Assembly: GCA_002685075.1 (NCBI GenBank)
Contig: NYWO01000102.1
Coordinates: 1 to 32,943 of the forward strand
Direction of reading: 5' to 3'
DNA length: 32,943 bases
Source of the DNA: Arcobacter sp.
Lineage (GTDB): Bacteria > Campylobacterota > Campylobacteria > Campylobacterales > Arcobacteraceae
Shown here: positions 15,725-24,861 of the stretch, piece after piece
How the letters are laid out: the number at the start of each line of letters is the position of its first letter
Position numbering within the stretch: position 1 is the first letter of the stretch
The notes under the pieces: model-generated
Told to the model about the DNA's origin: nothing
What the model saw: only the letters and a program-made list of their open reading frames with translations
Databases searched by the model: none
Position numbers and translations under genes: made by a program

Positions 15725-17254
15725 ATGGAAGAACATTTAGTTGATTGGTCAAGAGCTCAATTTGCCCTAACTGCAATGTATCATTGGATATTTGTTCCAT
15801 TGACATTGGGACTTGGTTTTATTGTAGCTATTATGGAAAGTATATACGTAAAAACAAATGACGAATTTTGGAAAAAAACTACAAAATTCTGGATGGGTTT
15901 ATTTGCTATTAACTTTGCAATTGGAGTTGCAACTGGAATTATAATGGAGTTTGAGTTTGGTACTAACTGGGCAAATTACTCTTGGTTTGTAGGTGATATT
16001 TTTGGTGCACCTTTAGCAGTTGAAGGTATTTTAGCATTTTTTATGGAAAGTACTTTTTTTGCTGTTATGTTTTTTGGATGGGATAAAGTAAGTAAAGGTT
16101 TTCACCTTCTTTCAACTTGGTTAGTAGCCGTTGGTTCAAATCTATCTGCACTTTGGATTCTTGTTGCAAATGGATGGATGCAATATCCAGTAGGTATGAC
16201 TTTTAATCCAGATACAGTAAGAAATGAAATGAATAACTTTTGGGATGTTTTATTCTCACCTGTTGCTGTAAGTAAATTTTTACATACAATTGCAAGTGGT
16301 TATGTATTAGCTTCATTATTTGTAATTGGTATTAGTGCTTGGTATTTATTGAAAAAAAGAGATATTTTATTTGCTAAAAGATCTATTATTATAGGTGCTA
16401 CTTTTGGACTTATTACTTCATTGTTTTTAATTTTAAGTGGAGATGAGTCAGCTCACCAAGTGGCACTTAAACAACCTATGAAACTTGCAGCAATGGAAGG
16501 TTTATATGAAGGAACAACAGATGCTGGAATTGTAGCTATGGGAATATTAAATCCTAAAAAAACAATTTCAAATGATGAAGAACCTTTCCTTTTAGAAGTA
16601 ACAGCTCCATACGCACTTTCACTTCTAGGATACCACGATATCCATGCTTTTGTTCCTGGTATTAAAGATTTAGTTTATGGTAACGAAGAAATGGGAATTA
16701 TAAGTACCCAAGAAAAAATGCAAAAAGGAAAACTTGCAGTTCAAGCTTTAGAAGATTATAAAGAAGCTAAAAAAACAAAAGATGAAATACAATTGATTCA
16801 ATCAAAAAGTATACTTGATGAAAACATGAAGTATTTTGGTTATGGGCATATTAAAAAAGCTGAAGATGTAGTCCCTCCTGTTGCTATTAGTTTTTATTCA
16901 TTTCATATTATGGTAGCCCTTGGGTCTTGGTTTACATTACTTTTTGCAATGGTTCTATTTTTTGCAACAAAAAGAGATATTCTAAATTATCCTTTACTTT
17001 TAAAATCAGCTTTATGGAGCATTCCATTGGGTTATATTGCTAGTGAAGCTGGTTGGGTAGTTGCAGAAGTTGGAAGACAACCTTGGGCTATTCAAGATTT
17101 GATGCCTGTTGGAATTGCAGCTACTAAAATAGCTAGTACAAATGTAATGATAAGTTTCTTTATCTTTGCTACTTTATTTACAGTGTTATTAATAGCTGAA
17201 GTTAAAATAATGACAAAACAAATAGGACTTGGACCTGAAAGTAAGGAGAATTAA
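15725..17254 (+). CDS. cydA: Cytochrome bd ubiquinol oxidase subunit I
   Basis: A 509-residue integral membrane protein, subunit I of the bd-type quinol oxidase, which reduces oxygen with electrons from quinol. Expected features are present: H20 (haem ligand) in MYHWIFVPLT, the acidic MEFEFGTNW and VEGILAFFMEST stretches with conserved glutamates, H187 in SKFLHTIASGY, the quinol-loop QPMKLAAMEG, and the GRQPW motif late in the chain. Length is close to the E. coli protein. It is the second gene of the operon, with a GAGG ribosome binding site. In Campylobacter the matching enzyme is a cyanide-tolerant oxidase; whether this one is cannot be read here. Control is probably by the operator at 15443-15487. 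Confidence 0.97.
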   Translation: MEEHLVDWSRAQFALTAMYHWIFVPLTLGLGFIVAIMESIYVKTNDEFWKKTTKFWMGLFAINFAIGVATGIIMEFEFGTNWANYSWFVGDIFGAPLAVEGILAFFMESTFFAVMFFGWDKVSKGFHLLSTWLVAVGSNLSALWILVANGWMQYPVGMTFNPDTVRNEMNNFWDVLFSPVAVSKFLHTIASGYVLASLFVIGISAWYLLKKRDILFAKRSIIIGATFGLITSLFLILSGDESAHQVALKQPMKLAAMEGLYEGTTDAGIVAMGILNPKKTISNDEEPFLLEVTAPYALSLLGYHDIHAFVPGIKDLVYGNEEMGIISTQEKMQKGKLAVQALEDYKEAKKTKDEIQLIQSKSILDENMKYFGYGHIKKAEDVVPPVAISFYSFHIMVALGSWFTLLFAMVLFFATKRDILNYPLLLKSALWSIPLGYIASEAGWVVAEVGRQPWAIQDLMPVGIAATKIASTNVMISFFIFATLFTVLLIAEVKIMTKQIGLGPESKEN

Positions 17255-18388
17255 ATGGGATTTGGAACACTTGAACTTTTAACACTTCAACAATATTGGT
17301 GGATAATTATTTCTTTATTAGGTGGTCTTTTTGTATTTATTATGTTTGTTCAAGGTGGACAAACATTAATGGATAAATTAAGTGATAATGAGACAGAAAA
17401 AACTATGATAATAAATAGTATTGGTAGAAAGTGGGAATTAGGTTTTACTACTTTAGTTTTATTTGGAGGTGCTTTATTTGCAGCTTTCCCATTATTTTAT
17501 GCAACTAGTTTTGGTGGCGCTTATTGGGTATGGTTAGCAATTTTGTTTTGTTTTATTATTCAAGCTGTAAGTTATGAATATAGAACAAAACCTAATAATT
17601 TTTTAGGACAAAAAACATATGAAATGTTTTTGAAAATAAATGGAAATATTGGAACTTTTTTATTAGGAGTTGCTATTAGTACATTTTTTAGTGGAAGTGA
17701 ATTTATCATTGATTCAAATAATTTTGTAGATTGGCAAAATCCATTACGAGGTCTTGAAGCTTTACTTAATCCTTATAATTATTTACTAGGATTTGCACTT
17801 GTATTTTTAGCAAAAATCAGTGGAGCATTGTATTTTATTAATAATATAGATCATGAGCAAATTAGACAAAAAGCAGTTAAATCAATCAAAATAAATATGA
17901 TTTTCTTTCTAATTTTCTTTCTTAGTTTTATGACTTGGATTCTAATAAAAGATGGATATGCAGTTGCTAAAGATGGGTTTGTATCTATTGAAAGATTTAA
18001 GTATCTACAAAATTTTATTGATATGCCAATTGTTTTAGCTATGTTTTTAATAGGTGTTGCAATGGTAATAATAGCGGTATTTGTTACTATAACTTTTAAA
18101 AAAACTTGTTGTATTAAAACAGGTGGAATAGGAATTGTTCTTACTGTTATGGCTGTTTTATTAAATGTTGGATTAAATGATACATCTTACTATCCATCAA
18201 CTGTTGACTTGCAAAGTAGTCTTACAATAGTAAATAGCTCAGGTAGTCACTATACTTTAATGACAATGGCTTATGTATCATTGATGGTACCTTTTGTATT
18301 AGCTTATATTACCTATGCTTGGTATAGCATGGATAAAGTAAAAATAACAAAAGAAGAAATAGAATCCCCTGATTCTCATAATTATTAA
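17255..18388 (+). CDS. cydB: Cytochrome bd ubiquinol oxidase subunit II
   Basis: A 377-residue multi-spanning partner of CydA, with the typical N-terminus (LQQYWWIIISLLGGLFVFIMFVQGG has the family Q-x-x-W and G-G-Q pattern) and about eight hydrophobic helices. The ATG follows the cydA stop directly with no gap, and its AAGGAG ribosome binding site is inside the cydA 3' end, so the two are translationally coupled. Subunit II carries no redox centre of its own in the family but is required for haem incorporation and stability. The end (about 360-377) is hydrophilic. A 33-codon ORF follows after 13 bases. Confidence 0.96.
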   Translation: MGFGTLELLTLQQYWWIIISLLGGLFVFIMFVQGGQTLMDKLSDNETEKTMIINSIGRKWELGFTTLVLFGGALFAAFPLFYATSFGGAYWVWLAILFCFIIQAVSYEYRTKPNNFLGQKTYEMFLKINGNIGTFLLGVAISTFFSGSEFIIDSNNFVDWQNPLRGLEALLNPYNYLLGFALVFLAKISGALYFINNIDHEQIRQKAVKSIKINMIFFLIFFLSFMTWILIKDGYAVAKDGFVSIERFKYLQNFIDMPIVLAMFLIGVAMVIIAVFVTITFKKTCCIKTGGIGIVLTVMAVLLNVGLNDTSYYPSTVDLQSSLTIVNSSGSHYTLMTMAYVSLMVPFVLAYITYAWYSMDKVKITKEEIESPDSHNY

Positions 18389-18401
18389 GAAGGTTAGAAA
18401 T

Positions 18402-18503
18402 ATGCAATATTTAAGTGAATTAATTTGGTTAAGTCTTTGGCCCGTGGTTATATATCTAGGATATAAAATCTCAATAATAAATGCAACAAAGGAGATAAAA
18501 TGA
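18402..18503 (+). CDS. 33-residue membrane protein, CydX-like by position
   Basis: A 33-codon ORF starting MQYLSELIWLSLWPVV and ending NATKEIK. It has an AAGG ribosome binding site eight bases upstream and its stop overlaps the start of the next gene as ATGA, so it is clearly in the operon. The peptide is one hydrophobic helix (about 7-24) with a short basic cytoplasmic-type tail. Size, single helix and location directly after cydB match CydX/CbdX subunits of bd oxidases, although I see no clear sequence similarity to E. coli CydX. A subunit or assembly peptide of the oxidase is the best guess. Confidence 0.65.
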   Translation: MQYLSELIWLSLWPVVIYLGYKISIINATKEIK

Positions 18504-18877
18504 TTGCAATACCAGTAAAAACAAATAAAGAAAATACAGCAGTGTCAACAATGTTCGGGAAAGCTAAATATTTTGCTTTAATCTCAAATGATAGAGTTGA
18601 AATTATAAGAAATGAACATGCAGGAGGAAGAGCAGTAGCTACATGGTTAAAAAGTAAAAATGTAGATACTCTTATAACTTCTCATATGGGTGATAATCCT
18701 TTTTCTGTGCTTCTAGAAATGGGAATAAAAGTTTATTTTGCAGGAAATGAAAGAATTGAAATTAATGATGTTTTATTAAAATATGCAGATGGAGAATTAC
18801 CACCTTTAACTTTAGAAAATTTTAAAATACTTATGAAAGATGATTTACACAATAATCGTAAATCAAAAAATAAATAG
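18500..18877 (+). CDS. NifX/NifB-type iron-molybdenum cofactor domain protein
   Basis: A 125-residue single-domain protein of the dinitrogenase iron-molybdenum cofactor biosynthesis family. Typical segments are MIAIPVKTNKENTAVSTMFGKAKYF at the start (the family's G-K/R-A-x-x-F), VDTLITSHMGDNPFSVLLEMGIKVYF in the middle, and a hydrophilic lysine-rich end. Such domains bind iron-sulfur or iron-molybdenum clusters in nitrogenase maturation, but no nif genes are nearby. It is the last gene of the cyd operon, and the divergent regulator carries a similar domain, so a role in cluster or metal signalling for the oxidase is possible (inference). An AAAGGAG ribosome binding site precedes its ATG. No strong terminator follows; an AT-only hairpin at 18879-18909 is weak. 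Confidence 0.82.
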   Translation: MIAIPVKTNKENTAVSTMFGKAKYFALISNDRVEIIRNEHAGGRAVATWLKSKNVDTLITSHMGDNPFSVLLEMGIKVYFAGNERIEINDVLLKYADGELPPLTLENFKILMKDDLHNNRKSKNK

Positions 18878-18954
18878 TTAAATTAAAAGTTCTATATTTA
18901 TTTAATTTATAGTAATATTGGTAATTATATTAATTTAAACAAAAAGGATAAAAA

Positions 18955-19530
18955 ATGAAACATATATTAATGACTTTACCTTACACTTTAGATGCCTTAG
19001 AACCTTTAATGTCAAAAGAGACTTTAGAGTTTCACTATGGAAAACATCACCAAACTTATGTTAATAAATTAAATGAATTAATTGAAAATACGAAATATGA
19101 AGATTTATCATTAAGTGAAATAATCAAAAGTTCAGAGGGAGGAATTTTTAATAACGCAGCCCAAGTTTCTAATCATGACTTTTTCTGGAATGGTTTAACT
19201 CCTAATCAAACAAATATTCCTTCGAATCTTGAAGATGAGTTAGTTAAAGCTTTTGGAAGTGTTGAAGAGTTTAAAAAAGAATTTACAGCAAAAGCAATAG
19301 GACAATTTGGTTCAGGTTGGGCTTGGTTAGTTCAAGATGAAAATAAAAACTTAAAAATAATTACAACTTCAAATGCACAAACTCCAATACAAAGTGATTT
19401 AAATCCACTTTTAGTATGTGATGTTTGGGAACATGCGTATTATATTGATGTAAGAAATGCAAGACCAGCTTATTTAGAAAACTTCTGGAAACTTGTAAAT
19501 TGGGATTTTGTAGCTAAAAATTTAGTTTAA
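18955..19530 (+). CDS. sodB: Iron superoxide dismutase
   Basis: A 191-residue cytoplasmic Fe/Mn-family superoxide dismutase. The metal ligands are visible at H27 (FHYGKHHQTY), H74 (VSNHDFFWN), D156 and H160 (VCDVWEHAYYID). The glutamine in FNNAAQ (Q70) is the position that marks the iron type. A small oddity is QVSNHDFFWN where most Fe enzymes read QVWNHTFYWN. The ATG at 18955 has an AAGGA ribosome binding site seven bases upstream; the internal methionine at residue 6 (MTLPYTLD) matches the usual family start but has no such site. Monocistronic, followed by a long hairpin. It removes superoxide generated by respiration or iron chemistry. Confidence 0.97.
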   Translation: MKHILMTLPYTLDALEPLMSKETLEFHYGKHHQTYVNKLNELIENTKYEDLSLSEIIKSSEGGIFNNAAQVSNHDFFWNGLTPNQTNIPSNLEDELVKAFGSVEEFKKEFTAKAIGQFGSGWAWLVQDENKNLKIITTSNAQTPIQSDLNPLLVCDVWEHAYYIDVRNARPAYLENFWKLVNWDFVAKNLV

Positions 19531-19541
19531 AAAAAAGAAAA

Positions 19542-19584
19542 AAAGAAAGTTTGATAATAGTCAATATATTTATCATCTTTCTTT
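19542..19584 (+). terminator. Long hairpin after sodB, overlapping the next promoter region
   Basis: The arms AAAGAAAG-TGATAA (19542-19557) and TTATCA-CTTTCTTT (19570-19584) pair over 14 positions with small bulges. The U-rich 3' arm makes it a plausible terminator. A perfect TATAAT follows at 19587-19592 and should be the -10 of the DUF1566 gene at 19623. Confidence 0.55.
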
Positions 19585-19622
19585 GATATAATTCAATCAA
19601 ATTATTATTATAAGGTTGATTT

Positions 19623-20054
19623 ATGAAATTTTTAGTATTTCTTTTTTTCACTACTTTTTTTACTTTTGCAAATGCAGAGTTTCTTTCTTTTAGTGAAAAT
19701 ATTATAAAAGATAGTAAAACAAATTTTCTTTGGCAAGATAATAAAGATGTAAAAGAAAAAATAATGAATTATTCGCAAGCATTAGATTATTGTAATAATC
19801 TTGAATTAGATGGAAATAAGAACTGGATCCTTCCTGATTTTATGGCTTTATTTTCTATTGTAAATACTAAAGTATATAATCCAACATTATCAAAAAAGTT
19901 TAAGTATTATATCTCAGATAATTATTGGACAACTAAAACATTTGGTCATGCAAAAAGTGGTGAAGCTTTTGTAATAAATTTTTTATCAGGAGCTTTTAAT
20001 AGAGAACTTATGGAAGATAAGTTTTATGTAAGATGCTATAAAAAGGCAAATTAA
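19623..20054 (+). CDS. DUF1566 exported protein
   Basis: A 143-residue protein with a signal peptide of about 18 residues (LVFLFFTTFFTFANA). The mature part shows the DUF1566/Lcl-like pattern: TNFLWQDN, MNYSQALDYCNNLELDGNKNW, LPDFMALFSIV, and a terminal YVRCYK. In this domain family a conserved W, the YC pair and the final RC cysteine are typical; the two cysteines may form a disulfide in the periplasm. The family is loosely linked to surface lectin-like folds and has no firm function. It has its own TATAAT promoter and is followed 18 bases later by the ybaK gene, which has its own ribosome binding site. Confidence 0.8.
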   Translation: MKFLVFLFFTTFFTFANAEFLSFSENIIKDSKTNFLWQDNKDVKEKIMNYSQALDYCNNLELDGNKNWILPDFMALFSIVNTKVYNPTLSKKFKYYISDNYWTTKTFGHAKSGEAFVINFLSGAFNRELMEDKFYVRCYKKAN

Positions 20055-20072
20055 ATATTAAAAAGGAGCAGT

Positions 20073-20540
20073 TTGACACCTGCAATTAATGAACTAAAAA
20101 AAAATAAAATCACCTTTGTTATGCATAAATATAAACATGATCCGAAAGTTGCAAATTATGGTTTAGAAGCAGCAGAAAAGTTAAATCTTGATGCGGCTCG
20201 TGTTTATAAAACTTTATTAGCTGAATTAAATCCAAAAGAGTTAGTTGTATGTATAATTCCTGTAAATAAATCTTTAAATTTAAAAGCTGTTGCAAGTTCT
20301 TTTGAGTGTAAAAATGCTGTTATGGCAAATAAAGATGAAGCTCAAAAAGCAACTGGGTATCTATTAGGTGGGATCTCTGCTTTTGGACAGAAGAAAAAAC
20401 ATAGAACATTACTTGATATAAGTGCAAAGACTTTTGAAACTATTTATATATCAGGTGGAAAAAGAGGCTTAGATATAGAAGTAAATCCAAATGATATTAT
20501 TAAAGTTTTAAACTCAAAATATGAAGAGTTAAGTGTTTAA
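20073..20540 (+). CDS. ybaK: Cys-tRNA(Pro)/Cys-tRNA(Cys) deacylase YbaK
   Basis: A 155-residue YbaK/EbsC-family aminoacyl-tRNA editing enzyme, which hydrolyses Cys mischarged on tRNA(Pro). The family pattern is clear: TPAINELKKNKITFVMH at the start, DAARVYKTLLAE with the catalytic-type lysine, FECKNAVMA, and the GYLLGGISAFGQKKKHRTLLD loop with conserved glycines. It starts with TTG, supported by an AGGAG ribosome binding site five bases upstream; no ATG in frame gives a full-length protein. The stop overlaps the next gene's ATG as TAATG, so the two are translationally coupled. Confidence 0.95.
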   Translation: MTPAINELKKNKITFVMHKYKHDPKVANYGLEAAEKLNLDAARVYKTLLAELNPKELVVCIIPVNKSLNLKAVASSFECKNAVMANKDEAQKATGYLLGGISAFGQKKKHRTLLDISAKTFETIYISGGKRGLDIEVNPNDIIKVLNSKYEELSV

Positions 20541-21628
20541 TGGAACCTTTAAAAAATTTATTTGATAAAGAGTTTATAAGAAAATTTACTTCAAATATTA
20601 AAAAATACTCACCTACTTTTGATGAAGAACTCTATGTTTCTTTAGTCTTATCTAAGCTAGAAACTTTAGAATTAAAATCTAGGATGAGATTAATCTCGTC
20701 TAATTTAGAAATATGTTTAAAAAATGATTATAAAGAAAATATCAAGATATTAAAACTTGTAAAAGAAGACTTTTTTAAGAAAGAAACTACAAGTTTACAA
20801 ACTATGGTTTTATCAGATTTTGTAGAGGTTTATGGCTTAGAATATTTTGATATCTCATTAGAAGCATTAGAAGTTTTTACAATAGATTCAAGTTCTGAAT
20901 TTGCTGTAAGAGAGTTTATTCTAAAAGATGAACAAAAAGCCATGAAATATCTTTATAAATGGGCAAAAAGTTCAAATGAACATATAAGAAGATTAGCTAG
21001 TGAAGGTTGTAGGCCTAGACTACCATGGGCTATTTCTCTTCCATCTTTTAAAACAAACCCAAATCCTATTTTCCCTATTTTAAATGAACTCAAAAATGAT
21101 GAATCTTTATATGTAAGACGTTCAGTTGCAAATAATTTAAATGATATTTCAAAAGATAATCCAAGTTTAGTAATAAGTTTTATAGAAGAAAATATTGGTT
21201 TCTCAAAAGATTGTGATTTACTTCTAAAACACGCAGCTAGAACTTTACTAAAAAAAGGTGATAAAAAAATATTAGAAATATTTGGCTTTAGAAAAATAGA
21301 TGATTTAATTTTAAAAGATTTTATTTTAGATGATAAGGTTTGTATAGGAGAGAATTTAAATTTTTCTTTTGAACTTGAAAGTAAAAATAAAATAGGTCTT
21401 TTAAGACTTGAGTATGAAATTGATTTTCAAATGGCAAATAATAAAAGAAGCAAAAAAGTTTATATGCTATCTCAAAGTGATGTTAAATCTTATAGTAAAA
21501 GTATTAATAAAAAGCACTCTTTTAAAACTGTAACTACAAGAAAATACTATTTAGGTACTCATTTTATTACTCTTATTGCAAATGGTGTTAAAATGCAAAC
21601 AAAAGAGTTTCTTTTAACAAAGCCTTAA
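20540..21628 (+). CDS. DNA alkylation repair protein, AlkD-like HEAT fold
   Basis: A 362-residue protein of the AlkD-related DNA alkylation repair family. The middle region contains HEAT-like helical repeats with the characteristic stretch SNEHIRRLASEGCRPRLPWA (about 150-170), followed by SLYVRRSVANNLNDISKDNP. The last ~90 residues form a beta-rich tail (FELESKNKIGLLRLEYEIDF), a typical addition in this longer subfamily. AlkD enzymes excise bulky or cationic alkyl bases; the exact activity of this subfamily is less certain. It is coupled to ybaK by a one-base overlap. Nothing suggests horizontal transfer. Confidence 0.85.
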   Translation: MEPLKNLFDKEFIRKFTSNIKKYSPTFDEELYVSLVLSKLETLELKSRMRLISSNLEICLKNDYKENIKILKLVKEDFFKKETTSLQTMVLSDFVEVYGLEYFDISLEALEVFTIDSSSEFAVREFILKDEQKAMKYLYKWAKSSNEHIRRLASEGCRPRLPWAISLPSFKTNPNPIFPILNELKNDESLYVRRSVANNLNDISKDNPSLVISFIEENIGFSKDCDLLLKHAARTLLKKGDKKILEIFGFRKIDDLILKDFILDDKVCIGENLNFSFELESKNKIGLLRLEYEIDFQMANNKRSKKVYMLSQSDVKSYSKSINKKHSFKTVTTRKYYLGTHFITLIANGVKMQTKEFLLTKP

Positions 21629-21675
21629 CTATTAAAGAGTAAGATTTTAATAATAAATATTATAAGGATTTTACT

Positions 21676-24600
21676 ATGGCAACATCAGATATTCAAGCAA
21701 TTTGTTCGCAATTATTAACACCTGATGATTTAGCAGTTGATGATAAACTCTTTGAACAAGTTTTAGAAGAAAAAATAGTTACAAAAATACAAGAAAATAA
21801 AAGATCAAAATATGTAAAAATATTTTCAAAAAAACAACTTTTCTTATCTCATATTACACCACTTCTTCATAGTATCGGATTTGAAATAATTGATGAAGTT
21901 ACCTATAATGTAACAAATAATAAGGAACTTATTTATATTTCAAGATTTAATTTAAATGTAGAAGATTTTGAAAAAGTAGAAAAAGCAAAAGATAACTTAG
22001 AATATATTATAAGTTACTCACTTAAAGACTGTACAATTAAATACTCAAAGGCTTATAGCTTAGTTTATAAAGAAAATCTCACTTTACGAAAGATTATGCT
22101 AATTCGTGCATTTATAGAGTATATAGATCAAGCAGTTTTAACAATAAATTCAGCAACAATTTTAAATACTTTAACAAGAAACCATAGCTTAGCATGTATG
22201 TTTGTAAAATATTTTATTACAAAATTCGAACCAGGTATTAAAAATAGAATTAAATTTTTAGAAGAAATTGAAGATAAAATAAAAGCAGAGATTAAAAAAA
22301 TACCACAAATTATTGATGATAAAATATTAAATATCACTTTATTATTTTTAAAATCACTCTTAAGAACAAACTACTTTTTAGATCAAGAAACAATCTCCTT
22401 TAAAATTGATACAAAAACATTTAGTAAAGATTTAAAAGGCTTACAACCAAATTTAGAAAACTTTATTTATCATAGAGATTTTTCTGGACTTCATTTAAGA
22501 ATGTCAAAAGTATCACGTGGTGGTTTACGATGGTCTGATAGGCATGATGATTATAGACAAGAAGTAAAATCACTTATGATAACTCAAGAAGGTAAAAACT
22601 CTATAATTATTCCTGATGGATCTAAAGGTGCTTTTGTAATTAATAAAAATGTTCAAGATATTACAAAAGAATATTTTACAGAAATTTATTCACTATATAT
22701 AAATGCAAATTTAGATTTAGTTGACAATATGATTGATGGAAAAATTGTAAAAAATGAAAAAGTAGTTTGTTATGATGAAGATGATCCATATTTTGTTGTT
22801 GCTGCTGATAAAGGAACTGCATCTATGAGTGATGTAGCAAACAGTATAGCAATTGAAAGAAATTACTGGTTAGGTGATGCCTTTGCAAGTGGTGGAAGTA
22901 ATGGTTATGGACATAAGGATTTAGGTATCACTGCACGTGGTGCTATTATGTCTTCAAAACGTTTCTTTATTGAAGAAGGTATTGATATTTATAAAGATGA
23001 GGTATCTGTTGTTGGAATTGGTTCTATGAGTGGAGATGTATTTGGTAATGGAATGATTGAATCAAAAACATTTAAATTATTAGCAGCTATTTCACATAAA
23101 GATATATTTATAGACCCAAATCCTGATATCAAAAAATCATATATTGAAAGAAAAAGATTATTTGAATCTAAAAATGGTGGATGGAGTAATTATGATAAAT
23201 CAATCATTTCAAAAGGTGGAGGAATTTTTTTAAGAAGTGATAAAGAGATTACTTTAAGTACTGAAGTTAAAAAACTATTAGGTACAAATCAAAAAATAAT
23301 ATCAGGTGAAGAGTTATGTAAAAAACTATTAACTTTAGAGATTGATATGTTATTTAATGGTGGAGTTGGAACTTATGTTAAAGCTAGTGATGAAAATAAT
23401 TTAGATATTGGCGATAAACAAAATGAAGCTGTAAGAGTTGATGCAAATGAAATAAAAGCAAAAGTTGTATGTGAAGGTGGAAACTTAGGTTTTACTCAGA
23501 AATCAAGAATAGAGTTTGCTTTAAATGGTGGAAAAATACATCAAGATGCTATTGATAATTCAGCAGGTGTTAATACATCAGATCATGAAGTAAATTTAAA
23601 AATTTTATTAAACAGTATCCAATCACAAGGACTTTTAACAAAAAAACAATCAGAGGAAACCCTTCATTCATTAAAAGAACAAGTAGTTCAAATGGTGTTA
23701 AAAAACAACTATGACCAAGCATTTGTAATCTCTATTGATGAAAGATTTTCAAGAAAATATCAAAATGATTATATAAAATCAATAGAAGTTCTTGAAGAAA
23801 ATATTGAAGCTTTTAATAGAAAAGATTTTTATATTCCTAAAAATGACAATATTAGTGATGTAGTTGATATTCATGGTTCAATAGTTCGTCCAGTATTAGG
23901 TTCACTACTTTCTTACTCTAAAATTTTTGTTAAAAAGATACTTTTAGAATCTGATTTTGTTGATGATAAGTCTACATTACAATATCTTTACAGATATTTC
24001 CCAAAATCTTTTGTAGGTGCATATGAGCATGAAATTTTAAATCATCCTTTAAGAAGAGAAATTATAGCAACAGTAATTGCAGATGTTGTAATAAATCATC
24101 AAGGTGTTACATTTATTTCAGATTATGAAAAATTAGGAACACAAAGATATTTATTAAAAATAAAATCTTATTTAGTTGCAAAACAATTATTTGGAGCTAA
24201 AGATATTAGAGAAAAAATATATTCGCAAGATTCAGTTATGAATATTGAATTACAGTATAAGCTAATAAATAAATTAGAATACACTTTATATGCAAGTACA
24301 AAATGGATGGTTAAGTATCTAAAAAATAATCAATTAGATGCTGCCCATATCTTAGATCATAAAGATGAATTATTTACTTTATTATCTCAAATACATAATC
24401 AAAATATTGAAGTATTAATTGAAAGGGATGATACATTTAATCAATTCTTCTCAGTAATTGATTATCTAAGATTTGCAGTTGCTGCGATTATTATAAAAGA
24501 AGATACTCATCATTCATTTAAAGATGTTATTGTTCTATTCTATTCATTAATCCATGAATTTAATATTTTAGAGATTATTATTGAATTAAATAAAGTACAA

Positions 24601-24861
24601 ATTACAAGTCCAAGTGATATGACACTTAGAAATCAAGTTTTACAGTTTATAGAGTTTATTGTTGTTCATTACACTAAAAAAGTTTTAGAATTCCAAAGAG
24701 TAAATGAAGAACCAAAAGATGCTTTTGCTAACTTTATCTCTAATGAAAAAGATGTTTTTTATAAAGTAAGACGTCATTTAGATGATTTTATAGCAAAAGA
24801 TACAAAAGATATTAAAGAAATAGCAATTACAGTAAATCAGTTAATGGTATCATTAATATAA
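21676..24861 (+). CDS. Large NAD-dependent glutamate dehydrogenase
   Basis: A 1061-residue NAD-glutamate dehydrogenase converting glutamate to 2-oxoglutarate and ammonium. The catalytic half is well conserved: LHLRMSKVSRGGLRWSDRHD, IIPDGSKGAFV with the active-site lysine, ADKGTASMSDVANSIA, GHKDLGITARGA, and the nucleotide-binding VVGIGSMSGDVFGNGMI. FNGGVGTYVK and EGGNLGFTQKSRIEFA follow. The well-known 180-kDa class is about 1600 residues, so this is a shorter form lacking much of the N-terminal regulatory region, with a C-terminal helical region kept. An AAGGA-type ribosome binding site is seen upstream (ATAAGGATTTTACT). Likely used for amino acid catabolism, common in Arcobacter-like bacteria. 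A perfect hairpin overlaps the stop codon. Confidence 0.93.
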   Translation: MATSDIQAICSQLLTPDDLAVDDKLFEQVLEEKIVTKIQENKRSKYVKIFSKKQLFLSHITPLLHSIGFEIIDEVTYNVTNNKELIYISRFNLNVEDFEKVEKAKDNLEYIISYSLKDCTIKYSKAYSLVYKENLTLRKIMLIRAFIEYIDQAVLTINSATILNTLTRNHSLACMFVKYFITKFEPGIKNRIKFLEEIEDKIKAEIKKIPQIIDDKILNITLLFLKSLLRTNYFLDQETISFKIDTKTFSKDLKGLQPNLENFIYHRDFSGLHLRMSKVSRGGLRWSDRHDDYRQEVKSLMITQEGKNSIIIPDGSKGAFVINKNVQDITKEYFTEIYSLYINANLDLVDNMIDGKIVKNEKVVCYDEDDPYFVVAADKGTASMSDVANSIAIERNYWLGDAFASGGSNGYGHKDLGITARGAIMSSKRFFIEEGIDIYKDEVSVVGIGSMSGDVFGNGMIESKTFKLLAAISHKDIFIDPNPDIKKSYIERKRLFESKNGGWSNYDKSIISKGGGIFLRSDKEITLSTEVKKLLGTNQKIISGEELCKKLLTLEIDMLFNGGVGTYVKASDENNLDIGDKQNEAVRVDANEIKAKVVCEGGNLGFTQKSRIEFALNGGKIHQDAIDNSAGVNTSDHEVNLKILLNSIQSQGLLTKKQSEETLHSLKEQVVQMVLKNNYDQAFVISIDERFSRKYQNDYIKSIEVLEENIEAFNRKDFYIPKNDNISDVVDIHGSIVRPVLGSLLSYSKIFVKKILLESDFVDDKSTLQYLYRYFPKSFVGAYEHEILNHPLRREIIATVIADVVINHQGVTFISDYEKLGTQRYLLKIKSYLVAKQLFGAKDIREKIYSQDSVMNIELQYKLINKLEYTLYASTKWMVKYLKNNQLDAAHILDHKDELFTLLSQIHNQNIEVLIERDDTFNQFFSVIDYLRFAVAAIIIKEDTHHSFKDVIVLFYSLIHEFNILEIIIELNKVQITSPSDMTLRNQVLQFIEFIVVHYTKKVLEFQRVNEEPKDAFANFISNEKDVFYKVRRHLDDFIAKDTKDIKEIAITVNQLMVSLI

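Noticed and set aside
18879-18909. Terminator after the cyd operon
   Set aside because: The TAAATTAAA/TTTAATTTA hairpin has only A-T pairs and a 13-base loop, so it is too weak to list.
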